Source of the DNA: Shimwellia blattae DSM 4481 = NBRC 105725
Lineage (GTDB): Bacteria; Pseudomonadota; Gammaproteobacteria; Enterobacterales; Enterobacteriaceae
Assembly (NCBI RefSeq): GCF_000262305.1
Contig: NC_017910.1
Location: 2,294,001-2,358,000, forward strand
Length of the DNA stretch: 64,000 nucleotides
Direction: 5' to 3'
Shown here: piece by piece, positions 48,342-57,727 of the stretch
Position numbering within the stretch: position 1 is the first letter of the stretch
Layout of the letters: each line of letters begins with the position of its first letter
Program-made: the position numbers and the translations under genes
Notes under the pieces: model-generated
Seen by the model: only the letters and a program-made list of their open reading frames with translations
What the model was told of the DNA's origin: nothing
The model's database searches: none

Positions 48342-48938
48342 ATGAACAAACACAGCGAAAACTCCACCCGGGAACAGTTACTGATCACCGGGGAACAGCT
48401 CTCTCTCCGTAAGGGCTTTAACGCCATGGGGCTTACGGAGCTGTTGCAGACAGCAAAGATCCCAAAGGGCTCCTTCTACCATTATTTCCGGTCCAAAGAA
48501 GCCTTCGGTGTCGCGATGCTGGAATATCACTACGCCGGTTATTACCGGTTACTGAGCCAGCATTTTGCCAGCGGCGCGGGTAATTACCGCGACCGCCTGC
48601 TGGACTACTTTCGCGCCTCCCTGCGCCAGTTTCGCAACAGCGGCATGATAAGCGGATGCCTGACGGTAAAACTGTCTGCGGAGGTGTGCGATCTTTCGGA
48701 AGATATGCGCCACCAGATGGAGCAAGGCATCAGCCAGATAACCGCCCTGCTGACCGGCGCCATTGAACAGGCGGTTGCCGAAGGCAGCCTCGCCGCCACA
48801 CCTGACGCCGGGCAACTGGCCAGCGCCCTGTACTCCCTGTGGCTGGGGGCGAACTTACAGGCCAAGATAGCCCACCATGCGGGGGCGCTGGAAAGCGCCC
48901 TGAGCCAGGTGGAGCAGATACTGCAACAGCCTGCCTGA
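48342..48938 (+). CDS. nemR: TetR-family electrophile-sensing repressor NemR
   Basis: NemR represses nemRA-gloA and is released by electrophiles, methylglyoxal and hypochlorous acid. The ATG at 48342 ([14 protein letters not shown]) gives 198 residues, against 199 in E. coli. The TetR helix-turn-helix is [28 protein letters not shown] near 27-54. The redox-sensing Cys in [15 protein letters not shown] near 104-118 is conserved (two cysteines there). The stop codon lies inside the loop of a terminator-like hairpin. Confidence 0.95.
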   Translation: MNKHSENSTREQLLITGEQLSLRKGFNAMGLTELLQTAKIPKGSFYHYFRSKEAFGVAMLEYHYAGYYRLLSQHFASGAGNYRDRLLDYFRASLRQFRNSGMISGCLTVKLSAEVCDLSEDMRHQMEQGISQITALLTGAIEQAVAEGSLAATPDAGQLASALYSLWLGANLQAKIAHHAGALESALSQVEQILQQPA

Positions 48939-48954
48939 CGGCAGGTGTTTTTTT
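48930..48954 (+). terminator. Terminator or attenuator between nemR and nemA
   Basis: CCTGCC and GGCAGG arms are followed by TGTTTTTTT. The nemR TGA (48936-48938) sits in the loop. Because nemA follows 43 bp later, this may set the nemR to nemA ratio. Confidence 0.7.
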
Positions 48955-48996
48955 CACCCGATCCGAGACGACCGGTCTATTTTTACGGAGTTAATG

Positions 48997-50094
48997 ATGT
49001 CCTCAGATATCCTGTTTACCCCCCTGCAAGTCGGGGCAATTCGCGTTCCGAACCGTGTTTTTATGGCTCCGCTGACCCGTCTGCGTAATAAAGAGCCCGG
49101 CGATATCCCCACCCCGCTGATGGTGGAATATTATCGCCAGCGCGCCAGCGCCGGTTTGCTTATCAGCGAAGCCACCCAGGTATCGGCCCAGGCGAAAGGT
49201 TACGCCGGTGCCCCCGGCCTGCACAGCCCGGAGCAAATTGCCGCCTGGCAGAAAATTACCAGCGCCGTCCACGCTGAGCAGGGCCATATGGCGGTGCAGC
49301 TGTGGCACACCGGGCGTATCTCTCACACCAGCCTGCAGCCAGGGGGAAAAGCCCCGGTAGCCCCGTCGGCAATTGCGGCAGGTGTGCGCACCACCCTGCG
49401 TGATGAAAACGGCCTGCCGGTGCGTGCCGAAACCTCCCTGCCACGGGCGCTGGAAACCGCCGAGCTTCCCGGGATCGTGGCGGATTTTGCCCACGCCGTC
49501 AGCAATGCCCGCAGCGCCGGTTTTGATCTGGTTGAGCTGCACGCGGCACACGGCTATTTGCTGCACCAGTTCCTCTCCCCGGCCTCTAACCAGCGTACCG
49601 ATCAGTACGGCGGGAGCATCGAAAACCGCACCCGCTTCGTGCTGGAAGTGGTTGATGCCTCCATTGCCGCCTGGCAGGCCAACCGGATCGGGATTCGTAT
49701 CTCCCCCCTGGGGCCGTTTAACGGGCTGGATAACGGTGAAGATCAGGAAGCGGCTGCCCTCTACCTGGTTGAAGAGCTGAATAAACGCGGCCTGGCTTAC
49801 CTGCATATTTCTGAGCCGGACTGGGCAGGCGGTAAACCTTACAGCGATGCATTCCGCGCCAGCGTGCGCGAGCGCTTTAACGGCGTGATTGTCGGCGCCG
49901 GGGGATATACCCGGGAAAAAGCCGGGCAGATGATCGACAAAGGCTATATTGACGCGGTGGCCTTCGGCCGCGACTGGATTGCCAACCCGGATCTGGTCGC
50001 CCGCCTGCACCAGAATGCGCCGCTGAATGCCCAGCATCCGGAAACGTTCTACGGCGGAGACGCCACAGGTTATACCGATTACCCGACCCTGTAA
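48997..50094 (+). CDS. nemA: N-ethylmaleimide reductase NemA (old yellow enzyme family)
   Basis: NemA is an FMN flavoenzyme that reduces maleimides, nitroaromatics and other electrophiles. I use the second ATG at 48997, six bases after ACGGAG, giving 365 residues as in E. coli. Conserved old-yellow-enzyme motifs are [13 protein letters not shown] near 20-32, [11 protein letters not shown] near 96-106, the catalytic [14 protein letters not shown] near 181-194 and the C-terminal [15 protein letters not shown] near 324-338. Second gene of the nemRA-gloA cluster. Confidence 0.97.
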   Translation: MSSDILFTPLQVGAIRVPNRVFMAPLTRLRNKEPGDIPTPLMVEYYRQRASAGLLISEATQVSAQAKGYAGAPGLHSPEQIAAWQKITSAVHAEQGHMAVQLWHTGRISHTSLQPGGKAPVAPSAIAAGVRTTLRDENGLPVRAETSLPRALETAELPGIVADFAHAVSNARSAGFDLVELHAAHGYLLHQFLSPASNQRTDQYGGSIENRTRFVLEVVDASIAAWQANRIGIRISPLGPFNGLDNGEDQEAAALYLVEELNKRGLAYLHISEPDWAGGKPYSDAFRASVRERFNGVIVGAGGYTREKAGQMIDKGYIDAVAFGRDWIANPDLVARLHQNAPLNAQHPETFYGGDATGYTDYPTL

Positions 50095-50174
50095 TCCACA
50101 GTCATTGATAGCGGCGGAGTCTCGCCGCTATACTGTTTACCTTCAGAATCACAATAAAGCATTGAGAGGCTATT

Positions 50175-50582
50175 ATGCGCTTACTTCACACTATGCTGCG
50201 CGTGGGCGATTTGCAGCGTTCCGTCGATTTCTACACCAAAGTGCTGGGCATGAAACTGCTGCGCACCAGTGAAAACCCGGAATACAAATACTCCCTGGCG
50301 TTTGTGGGCTATGGTGATGAGAAAGACACCGCCGTTATTGAGCTGACCTACAACTGGGGCGTGGACAGCTACGACTTAGGCACCGCGTTTGGCCATCTCG
50401 CCCTGAGCGTGGATAACGCAGCGCAGGCCTGCGAGCGTATCCGCCAGAACGGCGGCAATGTGACCCGCGAAGCGGGCCCGGTCAAAGGCGGCACCACCGT
50501 GATTGCCTTTGTGGAAGATCCCGACGGCTACAAAATCGAACTGATCGAAGAAAAAGACGCCGGTCGCGGCCTTGGCAACTAA
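50175..50582 (+). CDS. gloA: Glyoxalase I GloA
   Basis: GloA isomerises the glutathione-methylglyoxal hemithioacetal to S-lactoylglutathione. The 135 residues match E. coli GloA, a nickel-activated enzyme. Metal ligands are His5 ([10 protein letters not shown]), Glu56 (AVIELTYN), His74 (FGHLALSV) and Glu122 near the C-terminus (DGYKIELIE). It lies 80 bp after nemA on the same strand; in E. coli the genes are co-transcribed and induced by electrophiles. Confidence 0.98.
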   Translation: MRLLHTMLRVGDLQRSVDFYTKVLGMKLLRTSENPEYKYSLAFVGYGDEKDTAVIELTYNWGVDSYDLGTAFGHLALSVDNAAQACERIRQNGGNVTREAGPVKGGTTVIAFVEDPDGYKIELIEEKDAGRGLGN

Positions 50583-50587
50583 TCAGG

Positions 50588-50609
50588 ACGGCGCTTTACG
50601 CGCCGTTTT
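50588..50609 (+). terminator. Intrinsic terminator of gloA
   Basis: ACGGCGC and GCGCCGT arms with a five-base loop, six bases after the gloA stop, followed by TTTA. Confidence 0.8.
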
Positions 50610-50675
50610 ACTGCATCCCTCCGTGAAATTTGCCATAATGCGCGCTGCATTTTCCCCGTAAGAATAGAGACGCTG

Positions 50676-51335
50676 ATGTCTGATACCGTTCAACTTAATG
50701 GTCTGTGTGACCGTTTTCGTGGCTTTTACCCGGTCGTGATTGATGTGGAGACCGCGGGCTTTAACGCCAAAACCGATGCGCTACTCGAAATTGCCGCCAT
50801 TACCCTGAAAATGGACAGCGACGGCTGGATCTCACCGGACCAGACCCTGCACTTTAATGTAGCCCCCTTTGAGGGCGCGATTCTGAACCCGGAAGCGCTG
50901 GCATTTACCGGTATTGACCCTCATAACCCGCTGCGCGGCGCCGTCAGCGAGCATGACGCACTGCACGCGATTTTTAAAATGGTGCGCAAAGGGGTCAAAG
51001 ACAGCGGCTGTAACCGGGCAATTATTGTCGCCCACAACGCCACCTTCGATCACAGCTTCGTGATGGCCGCCGCCGAGCGGGCGAATCTGAAGCGCAACCC
51101 GTTCCACCCGTTTGCCACCTTTGATACCGCCGCCCTCAGTGGCCTGGCGCTCGGCCAAACGGTGCTGGCGAAAGCCTGTATCTCTGCGGGGCTGCCGTTT
51201 GATGCAAGCCAGGCCCACTCTGCCCTGTATGACACGGAGCAGACCTCGCTGCTGTTTTGCGAAATCATCAACCGCTGGAAACGCCTTGGCGGGTGGCCCC
51301 CTGCCGCTGCCGATACCCCGGCCAGCAGCGACTGA
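50676..51335 (+). CDS. rnt: Ribonuclease T Rnt
   Basis: RNase T is a DEDDh-family 3'-5' exonuclease that trims tRNA and other stable RNA. The 219-residue protein has Exo [21 protein letters not shown] near 21-40, the Exo II region with [12 protein letters not shown] near 119-130, and Exo [17 protein letters not shown] near 181-194. E. coli RNase T has 215 residues. In E. coli the large helicase gene lhr follows; here a terminator and convergent grxD follow directly. Confidence 0.97.
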   Translation: MSDTVQLNGLCDRFRGFYPVVIDVETAGFNAKTDALLEIAAITLKMDSDGWISPDQTLHFNVAPFEGAILNPEALAFTGIDPHNPLRGAVSEHDALHAIFKMVRKGVKDSGCNRAIIVAHNATFDHSFVMAAAERANLKRNPFHPFATFDTAALSGLALGQTVLAKACISAGLPFDASQAHSALYDTEQTSLLFCEIINRWKRLGGWPPAAADTPASSD

Positions 51336-51351
51336 GCCAGAAAACAGAGAT

Positions 51352-51378
51352 AAAAAAACCGCCGGAGCGGTTTTTTTT
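51352..51378. terminator. Bidirectional terminator between rnt and grxD
   Basis: AAAAACCGC and GCGGTTTTT arms around CGGA give T-runs on both strands between the convergent genes. Confidence 0.9.
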
Positions 51379-51395
51379 ATCGTTACAGACGGGGA

Positions 51396-51734
51396 TTACT
51401 CCGCGTCGGCGTTGTGTTTTGCTGCCGTCTCTTTGATAAGCTGCTGCAGTTCACCGCGCTGATACATTTCAATAATGATATCGCAGCCCCCCACCAGCTC
51501 ACCGTCAACCCACAGCTGCGGGAAGGTCGGCCAGTTGGCGTATTTAGGCAGCTCTGCGCGGATGTCCGGGTTTTGCAGAATATCAACATAGGCGAAGCGT
51601 TCGCCACAGGCGGAAAGCGCCTGTACAGCCTGGGCGGAAAAACCGCAGCTCGGCAATTTAGGGGACCCTTTCATATACAGCAGGATCGGGTTTTCAGCGA
51701 TCTGGCGCTGAATTTTTTCAATCGTTGTGCTCAT
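51396..51734 (-). CDS. grxD: Monothiol glutaredoxin GrxD
   Basis: GrxD (Grx4) binds a glutathione-ligated [2Fe-2S] cluster as a homodimer or with BolA and takes part in iron-sulfur delivery. I use ATG 51732-51734 (MSTTIEKIQRQIAENPILLY), giving 112 residues (115 in E. coli). The monothiol active site CGFS has Cys30. The glutathione site WPTFPQLWVDGELVGGCDI is present near 68-86. Confidence 0.97.
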   Translation of the reverse strand: MSTTIEKIQRQIAENPILLYMKGSPKLPSCGFSAQAVQALSACGERFAYVDILQNPDIRAELPKYANWPTFPQLWVDGELVGGCDIIIEMYQRGELQQLIKETAAKHNADAE

Positions 51735-52070
51735 GTCTTGCTTCCTCAGTGCGACTACGGCCTGGCGCCTATTGTAGCGGTTCCCCGCCACCGGTAAAAC
51801 ACCAATAATTTTAGGGGTATCCCGTTCAGGGTAGCGCCCGTGATGTTAGCGGGCATCTGCCCCCCAGGTCATCAATAATTAGTAACAATTTACACAAGCA
51901 TCCGGCGTATAGATCCTTATTCTGTATAAAAAATTTGCGCATGGCTGCGAAACTTGCCCCGATTTGAAAATGCCTATTAACTTTCATCGTTCTTATGGAT
52001 TAGAATCTTCGGGTTTTACGAATTCACGTTCAGGCAAAACTGTCTGAATCTTATCAGGGGATCCAAACGA
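51735..52070. other. Intergenic region between grxD and mepH
   Basis: 336 bp between divergent genes; it must contain the promoters of both. I see no clear operator, RNA gene or small coding frame. Confidence 0.5.
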
Positions 52071-52976
52071 GTGGCGCGGATAACAAAATCATCTCTCACG
52101 CTCTGTGCTCTGCTCTTGACATTGCCCTACTCACAATTAGTGCTGGCGTCTCCGCACGCCAGTAGTGCGCAGTCACATAAAGCGCACACCAGTAAGGCAA
52201 AGCATACTGCGACGAGCGGTAAACAACATGCTTCTGCAGCAAAACACACCAAATCAACCCGTCAGACGGCCAAGGCCAGCCGCCACGAACGCAGGGCGGT
52301 AAAATCCGATCTTGCGGCACGCAGCAAACGTTACACAGCGGTTGGCCAGCGCATGCGTAATGATGAAATGGACCAGCTCATCACCCGCCTGGCAGGCCCG
52401 GGAGCCTCCGGGGATATGCTGCGCAAGTGTATTACCCGCAAGGGGTACAAAAAGCCCAGCTGTATCAAAGTACCGGCCGGGAGCAAACGCGCCCGGATTG
52501 AGGGCGAAGAGAACATCGCCAGCTGGGATCTGGCCGATACCCCCATCAATAATGTGCCTAAAGGCCGGGTGTTATCTGCCCAGCAGACCGCCATGAACAA
52601 ATTGATGAACCAGTTGGGTAAACCTTACCGCTGGGGGGGCGCTACCCCGAAAACCGGCTTTGACTGCAGCGGGCTGATTTATTACGCCTATAAAGATCTG
52701 GTTAACTTCCGCCTGCCGCGCACGGCAAACGAAATGTACCACCTGCGCGATGCCGCCCCCATCAATAAGGGCGAGCTGGTCAGCGGCGATCTGGTCTTCT
52801 TCCGCACCCACAGCAAGCGGGCCGCGGACCATGTCGGGGTCTATGTGGGGAATGGTAAGTTTATCCAGTCACCGCGTACCGGCCGCGATATTGTTATCAC
52901 CTCGCTCAGTAATGATTACTGGCAGCGTCACTATGTGGGCGCCCGCCGGGTGATGACCGCCGATAATATCCGTTAA
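52071..52976 (+). CDS. mepH: Murein DD-endopeptidase MepH (NlpC/P60 family)
   Basis: MepH cleaves D-Ala-mDAP crosslinks in peptidoglycan. The start is GTG 52071, which aligns with E. coli MARI..., with GGGGA upstream. A signal peptide covers residues 1-27 (cleavage near VLASPHA). A basic, low-complexity Lys/His/Ser/Ala linker runs to about 90. The NlpC/P60 domain has catalytic Cys199 in FDCSGLIYYAYKDL and His254 in ADHVGVYVGNGKFIQ. At 301 residues it is about 30 longer than E. coli MepH (271), with the extra length in the linker. Confidence 0.95.
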   Translation: MARITKSSLTLCALLLTLPYSQLVLASPHASSAQSHKAHTSKAKHTATSGKQHASAAKHTKSTRQTAKASRHERRAVKSDLAARSKRYTAVGQRMRNDEMDQLITRLAGPGASGDMLRKCITRKGYKKPSCIKVPAGSKRARIEGEENIASWDLADTPINNVPKGRVLSAQQTAMNKLMNQLGKPYRWGGATPKTGFDCSGLIYYAYKDLVNFRLPRTANEMYHLRDAAPINKGELVSGDLVFFRTHSKRAADHVGVYVGNGKFIQSPRTGRDIVITSLSNDYWQRHYVGARRVMTADNIR

Positions 52977-52981
52977 TCCTG

Positions 52982-53005
52982 GCGGCCTGCCCCGGGGCAG
53001 GCCGC
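52982..53005. terminator. Perfect 24-bp GC palindrome after mepH
   Basis: Twelve-base arms starting GCGGCCTGCCCC form an uninterrupted palindrome six bases after the mepH stop. It is a strong hairpin, followed by a pyrimidine tract TCTCTTCC rather than a pure T-run. Confidence 0.65.
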
Positions 53006-53217
53006 TCTCTTCCACCGGCTCCCGCTTAAACCTTCACCATACCTATCAGAACAAATTACCCTTTCGCGGTATGAGGCTTCTCTCTGCCTCCGGTCGGTGT
53101 TAACATTCCCATCACAAGAAAACACATATCACGATACCGGCAGCCACTGCCGGATATTGATGGAACCTTACCATCTTTACAGTGAGCTAAAACAAAAAGT
53201 TAACAAGGAGTGAAGCA

Positions 53218-53799
53218 ATGTCATTTGAATTACCTGCATTACCATATGCAAAAGACGCACTTGCACCGCACATTTCCGCTGAAACCATCGAATATCACTA
53301 CGGTAAACACCACCAGACCTACGTCACCAACCTCAATAACCTGGTGAAAGGCACGGCGTTCGAAGGGAAAACCCTTGAAGAGATCATCCGCAGCGCTGAA
53401 GGCGGTGTCTTTAACAACGCCGCACAAGTCTGGAACCACACCTTCTACTGGAACTGCCTGGCGCCAAATGCAGGCGGTGAGCCGAAAGGTGCGCTGCTCA
53501 GCGCGATTAACGCCGCGTTTGGTGACTTCGCCAGCTTTAAACAGCAGTTTACAGATGCCGCGACCAAAAACTTCGGCTCCGGCTGGACCTGGCTGGTAAA
53601 ACGCCCGGATGGCTCACTGGCTATCGTGTCTACCTCTAACGCCGGTACTCCGCTGACTACCGATGCCACCCCGCTGCTGACCGTAGACGTCTGGGAGCAC
53701 GCGTACTATATCGACTACCGCAACGCGCGTGCCGGCTACCTGGATCACTTCTGGGCGCTGGTTAACTGGGATTTCGTGGCGAAAAACCTCGCTGCCTGA
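53218..53799 (+). CDS. sodB: Iron superoxide dismutase SodB
   Basis: SodB dismutates superoxide in the cytosol. The 193 residues match E. coli SodB. Metal ligands are His27, His74, Asp157 and His161 (DVWEHAYY), and Gln70 in [10 protein letters not shown] is the glutamine typical of iron rather than manganese enzymes. An AAGGAG ribosome-binding sequence precedes the ATG. In E. coli its mRNA leader is the classic RyhB target; I did not verify the pairing region here. Confidence 0.98.
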   Translation: MSFELPALPYAKDALAPHISAETIEYHYGKHHQTYVTNLNNLVKGTAFEGKTLEEIIRSAEGGVFNNAAQVWNHTFYWNCLAPNAGGEPKGALLSAINAAFGDFASFKQQFTDAATKNFGSGWTWLVKRPDGSLAIVSTSNAGTPLTTDATPLLTVDVWEHAYYIDYRNARAGYLDHFWALVNWDFVAKNLAA

Positions 53800-53817
53800 G
53801 TCTGACCGGCTGACAGC

Positions 53818-53846
53818 AAAACGGAGAGCCTGGGCTCTCCGTTTTT
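53818..53846. terminator. Bidirectional terminator between sodB and ydhP
   Basis: AAAACGGAGAGCC and GGCTCTCCGTTTT arms around TG, followed by T residues, between convergent sodB and ydhP. Confidence 0.92.
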
Positions 53847-53863
53847 ATTTGCCTGAGTGGCAC

Positions 53864-55030
53864 TTATTCCGCTTCACATACCGGCTGCGCACCGGGCCGG
53901 GCGGCCATCACTACCAGTAACAACCCGGCAGCGGCAATCATCGCCCCGGCAACCGGCACCATGCTGTAACCCAGCCCGCCGGAAATCACCGCCCCGCCTG
54001 CGGCGGCCCCCAGCGCATTACCCAGATTAAAAGCCCCAATATTCACCGAAGAGGACAACCCGGGCGCTTCACTGGCAACGCGCATCACGCGCATCTGCAA
54101 CGGTGGCACTACCGCAAAGGTTGCCGCCCCCCAGATAACCATCGCCACGGCGGCCCCGACTTCACTGCGCGCCAGCCACGGGATCGCCAGCATGATAACC
54201 ATCAGCAGCAGCAGGAAGCCTTTCAGCGTTCCGGTTACCGAACGATCCGCCAGCCGCCCGCCAAGATAGTTCCCGAGGGAGAAGCCAACACCGATCAGCA
54301 CCAGCATCGCAGTAACAAACCCGGCAGAGGCGTGGGTAATGGTCCCCAGCACCGGCGCGATATAGGTATAGAGGGTAAACATCGCCCCGGCCCCCAGTAC
54401 CGTGGTCAGTAACGCGCTGAGCACCTGCGGGCGCATCAGTACAGCCAGCTCACTTTTCACATCCGGCCGCTGCCCGGCACCACCGGCAGGCAGGGAGAGG
54501 TAAAGGCTTAACATCGCCACCAGCCCCAGCCCTGCGGTCGCCAGAAACGACATGCGCCAGCCAATCACATTCCCCATCCAGGTGGCCGCCGGGACCCCGC
54601 CAATATTGGCAATCGTCAGCCCCATAAACATGGTGGCAACCGCACTGGCCTGCTTCTCTTTTGCCACCAGGCTTGCCGCCACCACAGACCCCAGACCAAA
54701 GAATGCCCCGTGGTTCAGGCTGGTGATTATTCTGGACACCATCAGCGTGGCGTAGCCGGGCGACAGCGCCGACAACACATTACCAAGGGTGAAGATAGCC
54801 ATCAGCAACAGCAGGGCATTACGCCTGCCGCGCTGGGCCAGCAGCAGTGTCATCAGCGGTGCACCCACCATAACCCCGATGGCATAAGCGCTGATAAGCA
54901 TACCCGCCGTAGGGATAGACACCCCAACGCCCTGGGCGATGACCGGTAACAGCCCCATGGGGGAAAACTCAGTGGTGCCGATACCAAAAGCGCCAATAGC
55001 CAGCGCCAGAAGTGGAAAATTAATTTTCAT
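53864..55030 (-). CDS. ydhP: MFS transporter YdhP
   Basis: A 388-residue major-facilitator transporter with 12 TM segments, matching E. coli YdhP (389 residues), of the arabinose-efflux/DHA1 group. MFS motif A is present as GAPLMTLLLAQRGRRNAL in the loop between TM2 and TM3 near 56-73. No substrate is established. It diverges from ynhF's upstream neighbour region and converges on sodB, as in E. coli. Confidence 0.93.
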   Translation of the reverse strand: MKINFPLLALAIGAFGIGTTEFSPMGLLPVIAQGVGVSIPTAGMLISAYAIGVMVGAPLMTLLLAQRGRRNALLLLMAIFTLGNVLSALSPGYATLMVSRIITSLNHGAFFGLGSVVAASLVAKEKQASAVATMFMGLTIANIGGVPAATWMGNVIGWRMSFLATAGLGLVAMLSLYLSLPAGGAGQRPDVKSELAVLMRPQVLSALLTTVLGAGAMFTLYTYIAPVLGTITHASAGFVTAMLVLIGVGFSLGNYLGGRLADRSVTGTLKGFLLLLMVIMLAIPWLARSEVGAAVAMVIWGAATFAVVPPLQMRVMRVASEAPGLSSSVNIGAFNLGNALGAAAGGAVISGGLGYSMVPVAGAMIAAAGLLLVVMAARPGAQPVCEAE

Positions 55031-55279
55031 GAATAACTCCGGTCAGGGGGAGACAGCCATTGCCGGACAGCAACGCTCGCCGTGAAAACCCCGGATAGAC
55101 AGTGATAAATCCCAGATGTTAAAAAACTGTTCAGCATCATCTCAGCAGATGACCTGAAGAAAAAGCCGCATTTATGGAAAAGAGTATTGCTCAGTCAGGA
55201 AAAATCCGGTGCGGGTGTTGCGCAAAACCGCCAGGAAGCGCGGCACCTGTTACCGGTGTGCCGCGGCCTGTTGCGCAAT

Positions 55280-55369
55280 TTAGTGCAGAATAGCGGTGAA
55301 TGCTGCGGCGACAATCAGCCCCAGTGCGACCACCGTCGTCACTAATGCGTATCTCAGCTCTGTGCTCAT
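55280..55369 (-). CDS. ynhF: Small membrane protein YnhF (29 residues)
   Basis: The minus strand encodes MSTELRYALVTTVVALGLIV followed by nine more residues, ending AILH. It equals E. coli YnhF (29 residues) in length and keeps the MST-L start, the VTT-V-LGLIVA core and the LH end. AGGAG precedes the ATG at 55367-55369 with a six-base spacer. It is a single-TM inner-membrane peptide with no assigned function. Position upstream of ydhP and before purR is as in E. coli. Confidence 0.92.
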   Translation of the reverse strand: MSTELRYALVTTVVALGLIVAAAFTAILH

Positions 55370-55601
55370 CTCTTGCTCCTTTTGCTCCCCGGGGGGAGAC
55401 GGGTGAGTTATTTATCGCGGTAATCGTTAAAAATATTACCTGATTTTTCACTAAACTGCATTTTCCCTCTTCCCCTTTTAGCCAGGATCGTCCACAATCC
55501 CCCGCTAATTTATGACGAACTATCTATTTACGCCCTTTCGCATTTTTGCGTTGACTTCCCCGGCCCGGCCCAACCAGAGAGTTGCGGCATCCGCTAAGGA
55601 A

Positions 55602-55617
55602 ACGCAAACGATTACCC
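55602..55617. promoter_or_regulatory. PurR operator upstream of purR (O1 type)
   Basis: ACGCAAACGATTACCC matches the left half of the PurR box ACGCAAACGTTTTCGT fully and the right half partly. It lies 45 bp upstream of the purR start, fitting autoregulation. Confidence 0.75.
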
Positions 55618-55661
55618 GGCTACTTTTCAACGGGTCAGGACAGGGGCCGGAGTAATACTTC

Positions 55662-56687
55662 ATGGCGACAATTAAAGATGTGGCGAAACGCGCAAACGTT
55701 TCCACCACAACCGTATCACATGTGATTAACAAAACCCGGTTTGTTGCGGAAGAGACACGCAACGCGGTATGGGCAGCCATTAAAGAGCTACATTACTCAC
55801 CCAGCGCCGTCGCCCGTAGCCTGAAGGTGAATCACACGAAATCGATCGGTCTGCTGGCCACCAGCAGTGAAGCGCCCTACTTTGCTGAGATCATTGAAGC
55901 GGTAGAAAAAAACTGTTTTGCCCGCGGCTATACGCTGATCCTCGGCAACGCCTGGAATAACCAGGAAAAACAGCGCGCCTATTTGTCCATGATGGCTCAG
56001 AAACGGGTCGATGGCCTGATGGTTATGTGTTCAGAATATCCCCAGTCACTGCTCGCCATGCTGGAGGAGTATCGCCATATTCCGATGGTGGTCATGGACT
56101 GGGGCGAAGCCAAAGCCGATTTTACCGACTCCGTGATTGATAACGCCTTCCAGGGCGGTTATATCGCCGGGCGCTATCTGATTGAGCGCGGCCACCGGGA
56201 GATCGGGGTTATTCCCGGGCCCCTGGAGCGCAATACCGGGGCCGGCAGGCTGGCCGGGTTCCGTAAAGCCCTGGAAGAGGCGCTGATCACCCTGCCGGAA
56301 CACTGGATTGTCCAGGGCGACTTTGAGCCGGAGTCCGGCTACCGGGCCATGCAGCAGTTGCTGGCCTCATCCCAGCGCCCGACGGCGGTTTTCTGTGGCG
56401 GCGACGCTATGGCCATGGGGGCTATCTGTGCCGCGGATGAAATGGGCCTGCGCGTGCCGCAGGATATTTCAGTGATCGGGTACGATAATATCCGCCACTC
56501 CCGCTACTTTACCCCGGCGCTGACCACGGTCCACCAGCCGAAAGATTCCCTGGGGGAGACGGCCTTTAATATGCTGCTCGATCGCATCATTAATAAGCGC
56601 GAAGACTCCAGAACCATCGAGGTGCACCCCCGTCTGGTGGAGCGCCGTTCAGTGGCCGATGGCCCGTTCCTCGATTATCGCCGTTAA
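55662..56687 (+). CDS. purR: Purine repressor PurR
   Basis: PurR is a LacI-family repressor of purine synthesis genes with hypoxanthine or guanine as corepressor. The 341 residues match E. coli PurR. The helix-turn-helix is [27 protein letters not shown] at 2-28, with the hinge helix AVARSLKVN near 50-58. The effector domain keeps [19 protein letters not shown] and [19 protein letters not shown]. Its stop overlaps the convergent punR stop by 4 bp. Confidence 0.98.
   Translation: MATIKDVAKRANVSTTTVSHVINKTRFVAEETRNAVWAAIKELHYSPSAVARSLKVNHTKSIGLLATSSEAPYFAEIIEAVEKNCFARGYTLILGNAWNNQEKQRAYLSMMAQKRVDGLMVMCSEYPQSLLAMLEEYRHIPMVVMDWGEAKADFTDSVIDNAFQGGYIAGRYLIERGHREIGVIPGPLERNTGAGRLAGFRKALEEALITLPEHWIVQGDFEPESGYRAMQQLLASSQRPTAVFCGGDAMAMGAICAADEMGLRVPQDISVIGYDNIRHSRYFTPALTTVHQPKDSLGETAFNMLLDRIINKREDSRTIEVHPRLVERRSVADGPFLDYRR
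55690..55705. promoter_or_regulatory. Intragenic PurR operator (O2 type)
   Basis: GCGCAAACGTTTCC within codons about 10-15 of purR matches the PurR box core, 88 bp from the upstream box. E. coli purR also has a second, downstream operator at a similar spacing. Confidence 0.6.
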
Positions 56688-57616
56688 TCCCCCGTCGGTG
56701 CCGGTTCTTCCGGCACCCGCAGCCACTCCTGATTCAGGGTGGCGCTGTCCCCCAGATACTCCAGCAGCCAGCTCAGGGCCGGTGACGACTCCTGTTGTTG
56801 CCAGGTGAGGCAGCAGGCCGCATCCGGGAAGGGATTTTCCAGCGTCAGTATCCGCCACTCCCCGCTGTTCACCCGGGGGGCGGCAATATGCTCCGGGACC
56901 ATACCAATACATAACCCGTCACTGATACAGGCCACCCCGGCGGCCCAGTCCGGCGCCACCAGCCGCCGCTGGTTATCCAGCAGCCAGGTGGTGCGTTTGG
57001 GCAGGGAGCGGGAGGTATCTTCCAGCACCAGTGAAGGCCAGTTGCGCAGGGTGTCGTCCCCCAGGCGCGTGGTGACCTGGGCCAGCGGGTGGTGGCTGGC
57101 GACCACACAGTGCCAGCGCAGCATACCCATATCCCGGAAGGCATAGCGCCCCCCCACGGGGATGGCCCGGGTCGCGCCAATGGCCGCCTCAACCCGGCCA
57201 TCTGCCAGCGCATCCCATACCCCGTTAAACACCTCCAGAGAGACCAGCAGCTCCACATCAGGAAAGTGGCGGTAGAAATCACACACCAGCTGGCTGGTGC
57301 GCGCCGGGCGGACAATGTTATCCACCGCAATCGCCAGCTGACCACGCCAGCCGTTGGCTATCTGCTGGCACTGCTGGCGGGTGGCAATCATTTTTTTGAT
57401 AACGCCGCGCCCTTCCTGCAGGAAATAGCGCCCCGCAGGGGTGAGTTCCACATCCCGGTGGCGGCGAATAAACAGCGGCACGGCCAGCCACTCTTCCAGT
57501 TGCCGGACCGTATAACTGATGGCCGAAGGCACCCGGTGCAGCTCCTGAGCAGCTGCGCTAAAGCTGCCATTACGGGCGACTGCATCCACCACTTCCAGCG
57601 CGTATTCTGACCACAT
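56684..57616 (-). CDS. punR: LysR-family regulator PunR (YdhB)
   Basis: PunR (YdhB, also AdnB) activates the divergent purine nucleoside transporter gene punC in E. coli. I use ATG 57614-57616 ([20 protein letters not shown]), giving 310 residues as in E. coli. The LysR helix-turn-helix is [20 protein letters not shown] near 18-37, and the effector-binding domain follows from about 90. It is convergent with purR, which links two purine-related regulators. Confidence 0.95.
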   Translation of the reverse strand: MWSEYALEVVDAVARNGSFSAAAQELHRVPSAISYTVRQLEEWLAVPLFIRRHRDVELTPAGRYFLQEGRGVIKKMIATRQQCQQIANGWRGQLAIAVDNIVRPARTSQLVCDFYRHFPDVELLVSLEVFNGVWDALADGRVEAAIGATRAIPVGGRYAFRDMGMLRWHCVVASHHPLAQVTTRLGDDTLRNWPSLVLEDTSRSLPKRTTWLLDNQRRLVAPDWAAGVACISDGLCIGMVPEHIAAPRVNSGEWRILTLENPFPDAACCLTWQQQESSPALSWLLEYLGDSATLNQEWLRVPEEPAPTGD

Positions 57617-57727
57617 AATTTGCCTTGAAAATTTTTGAATGGAGCTGGCAAATATTAGCGTTTCACAAGCCGGGTTGCACTCCTTACACTCCGGGCGACT
57701 GAAAATAATTCGACCGAAGAGTGTGCT

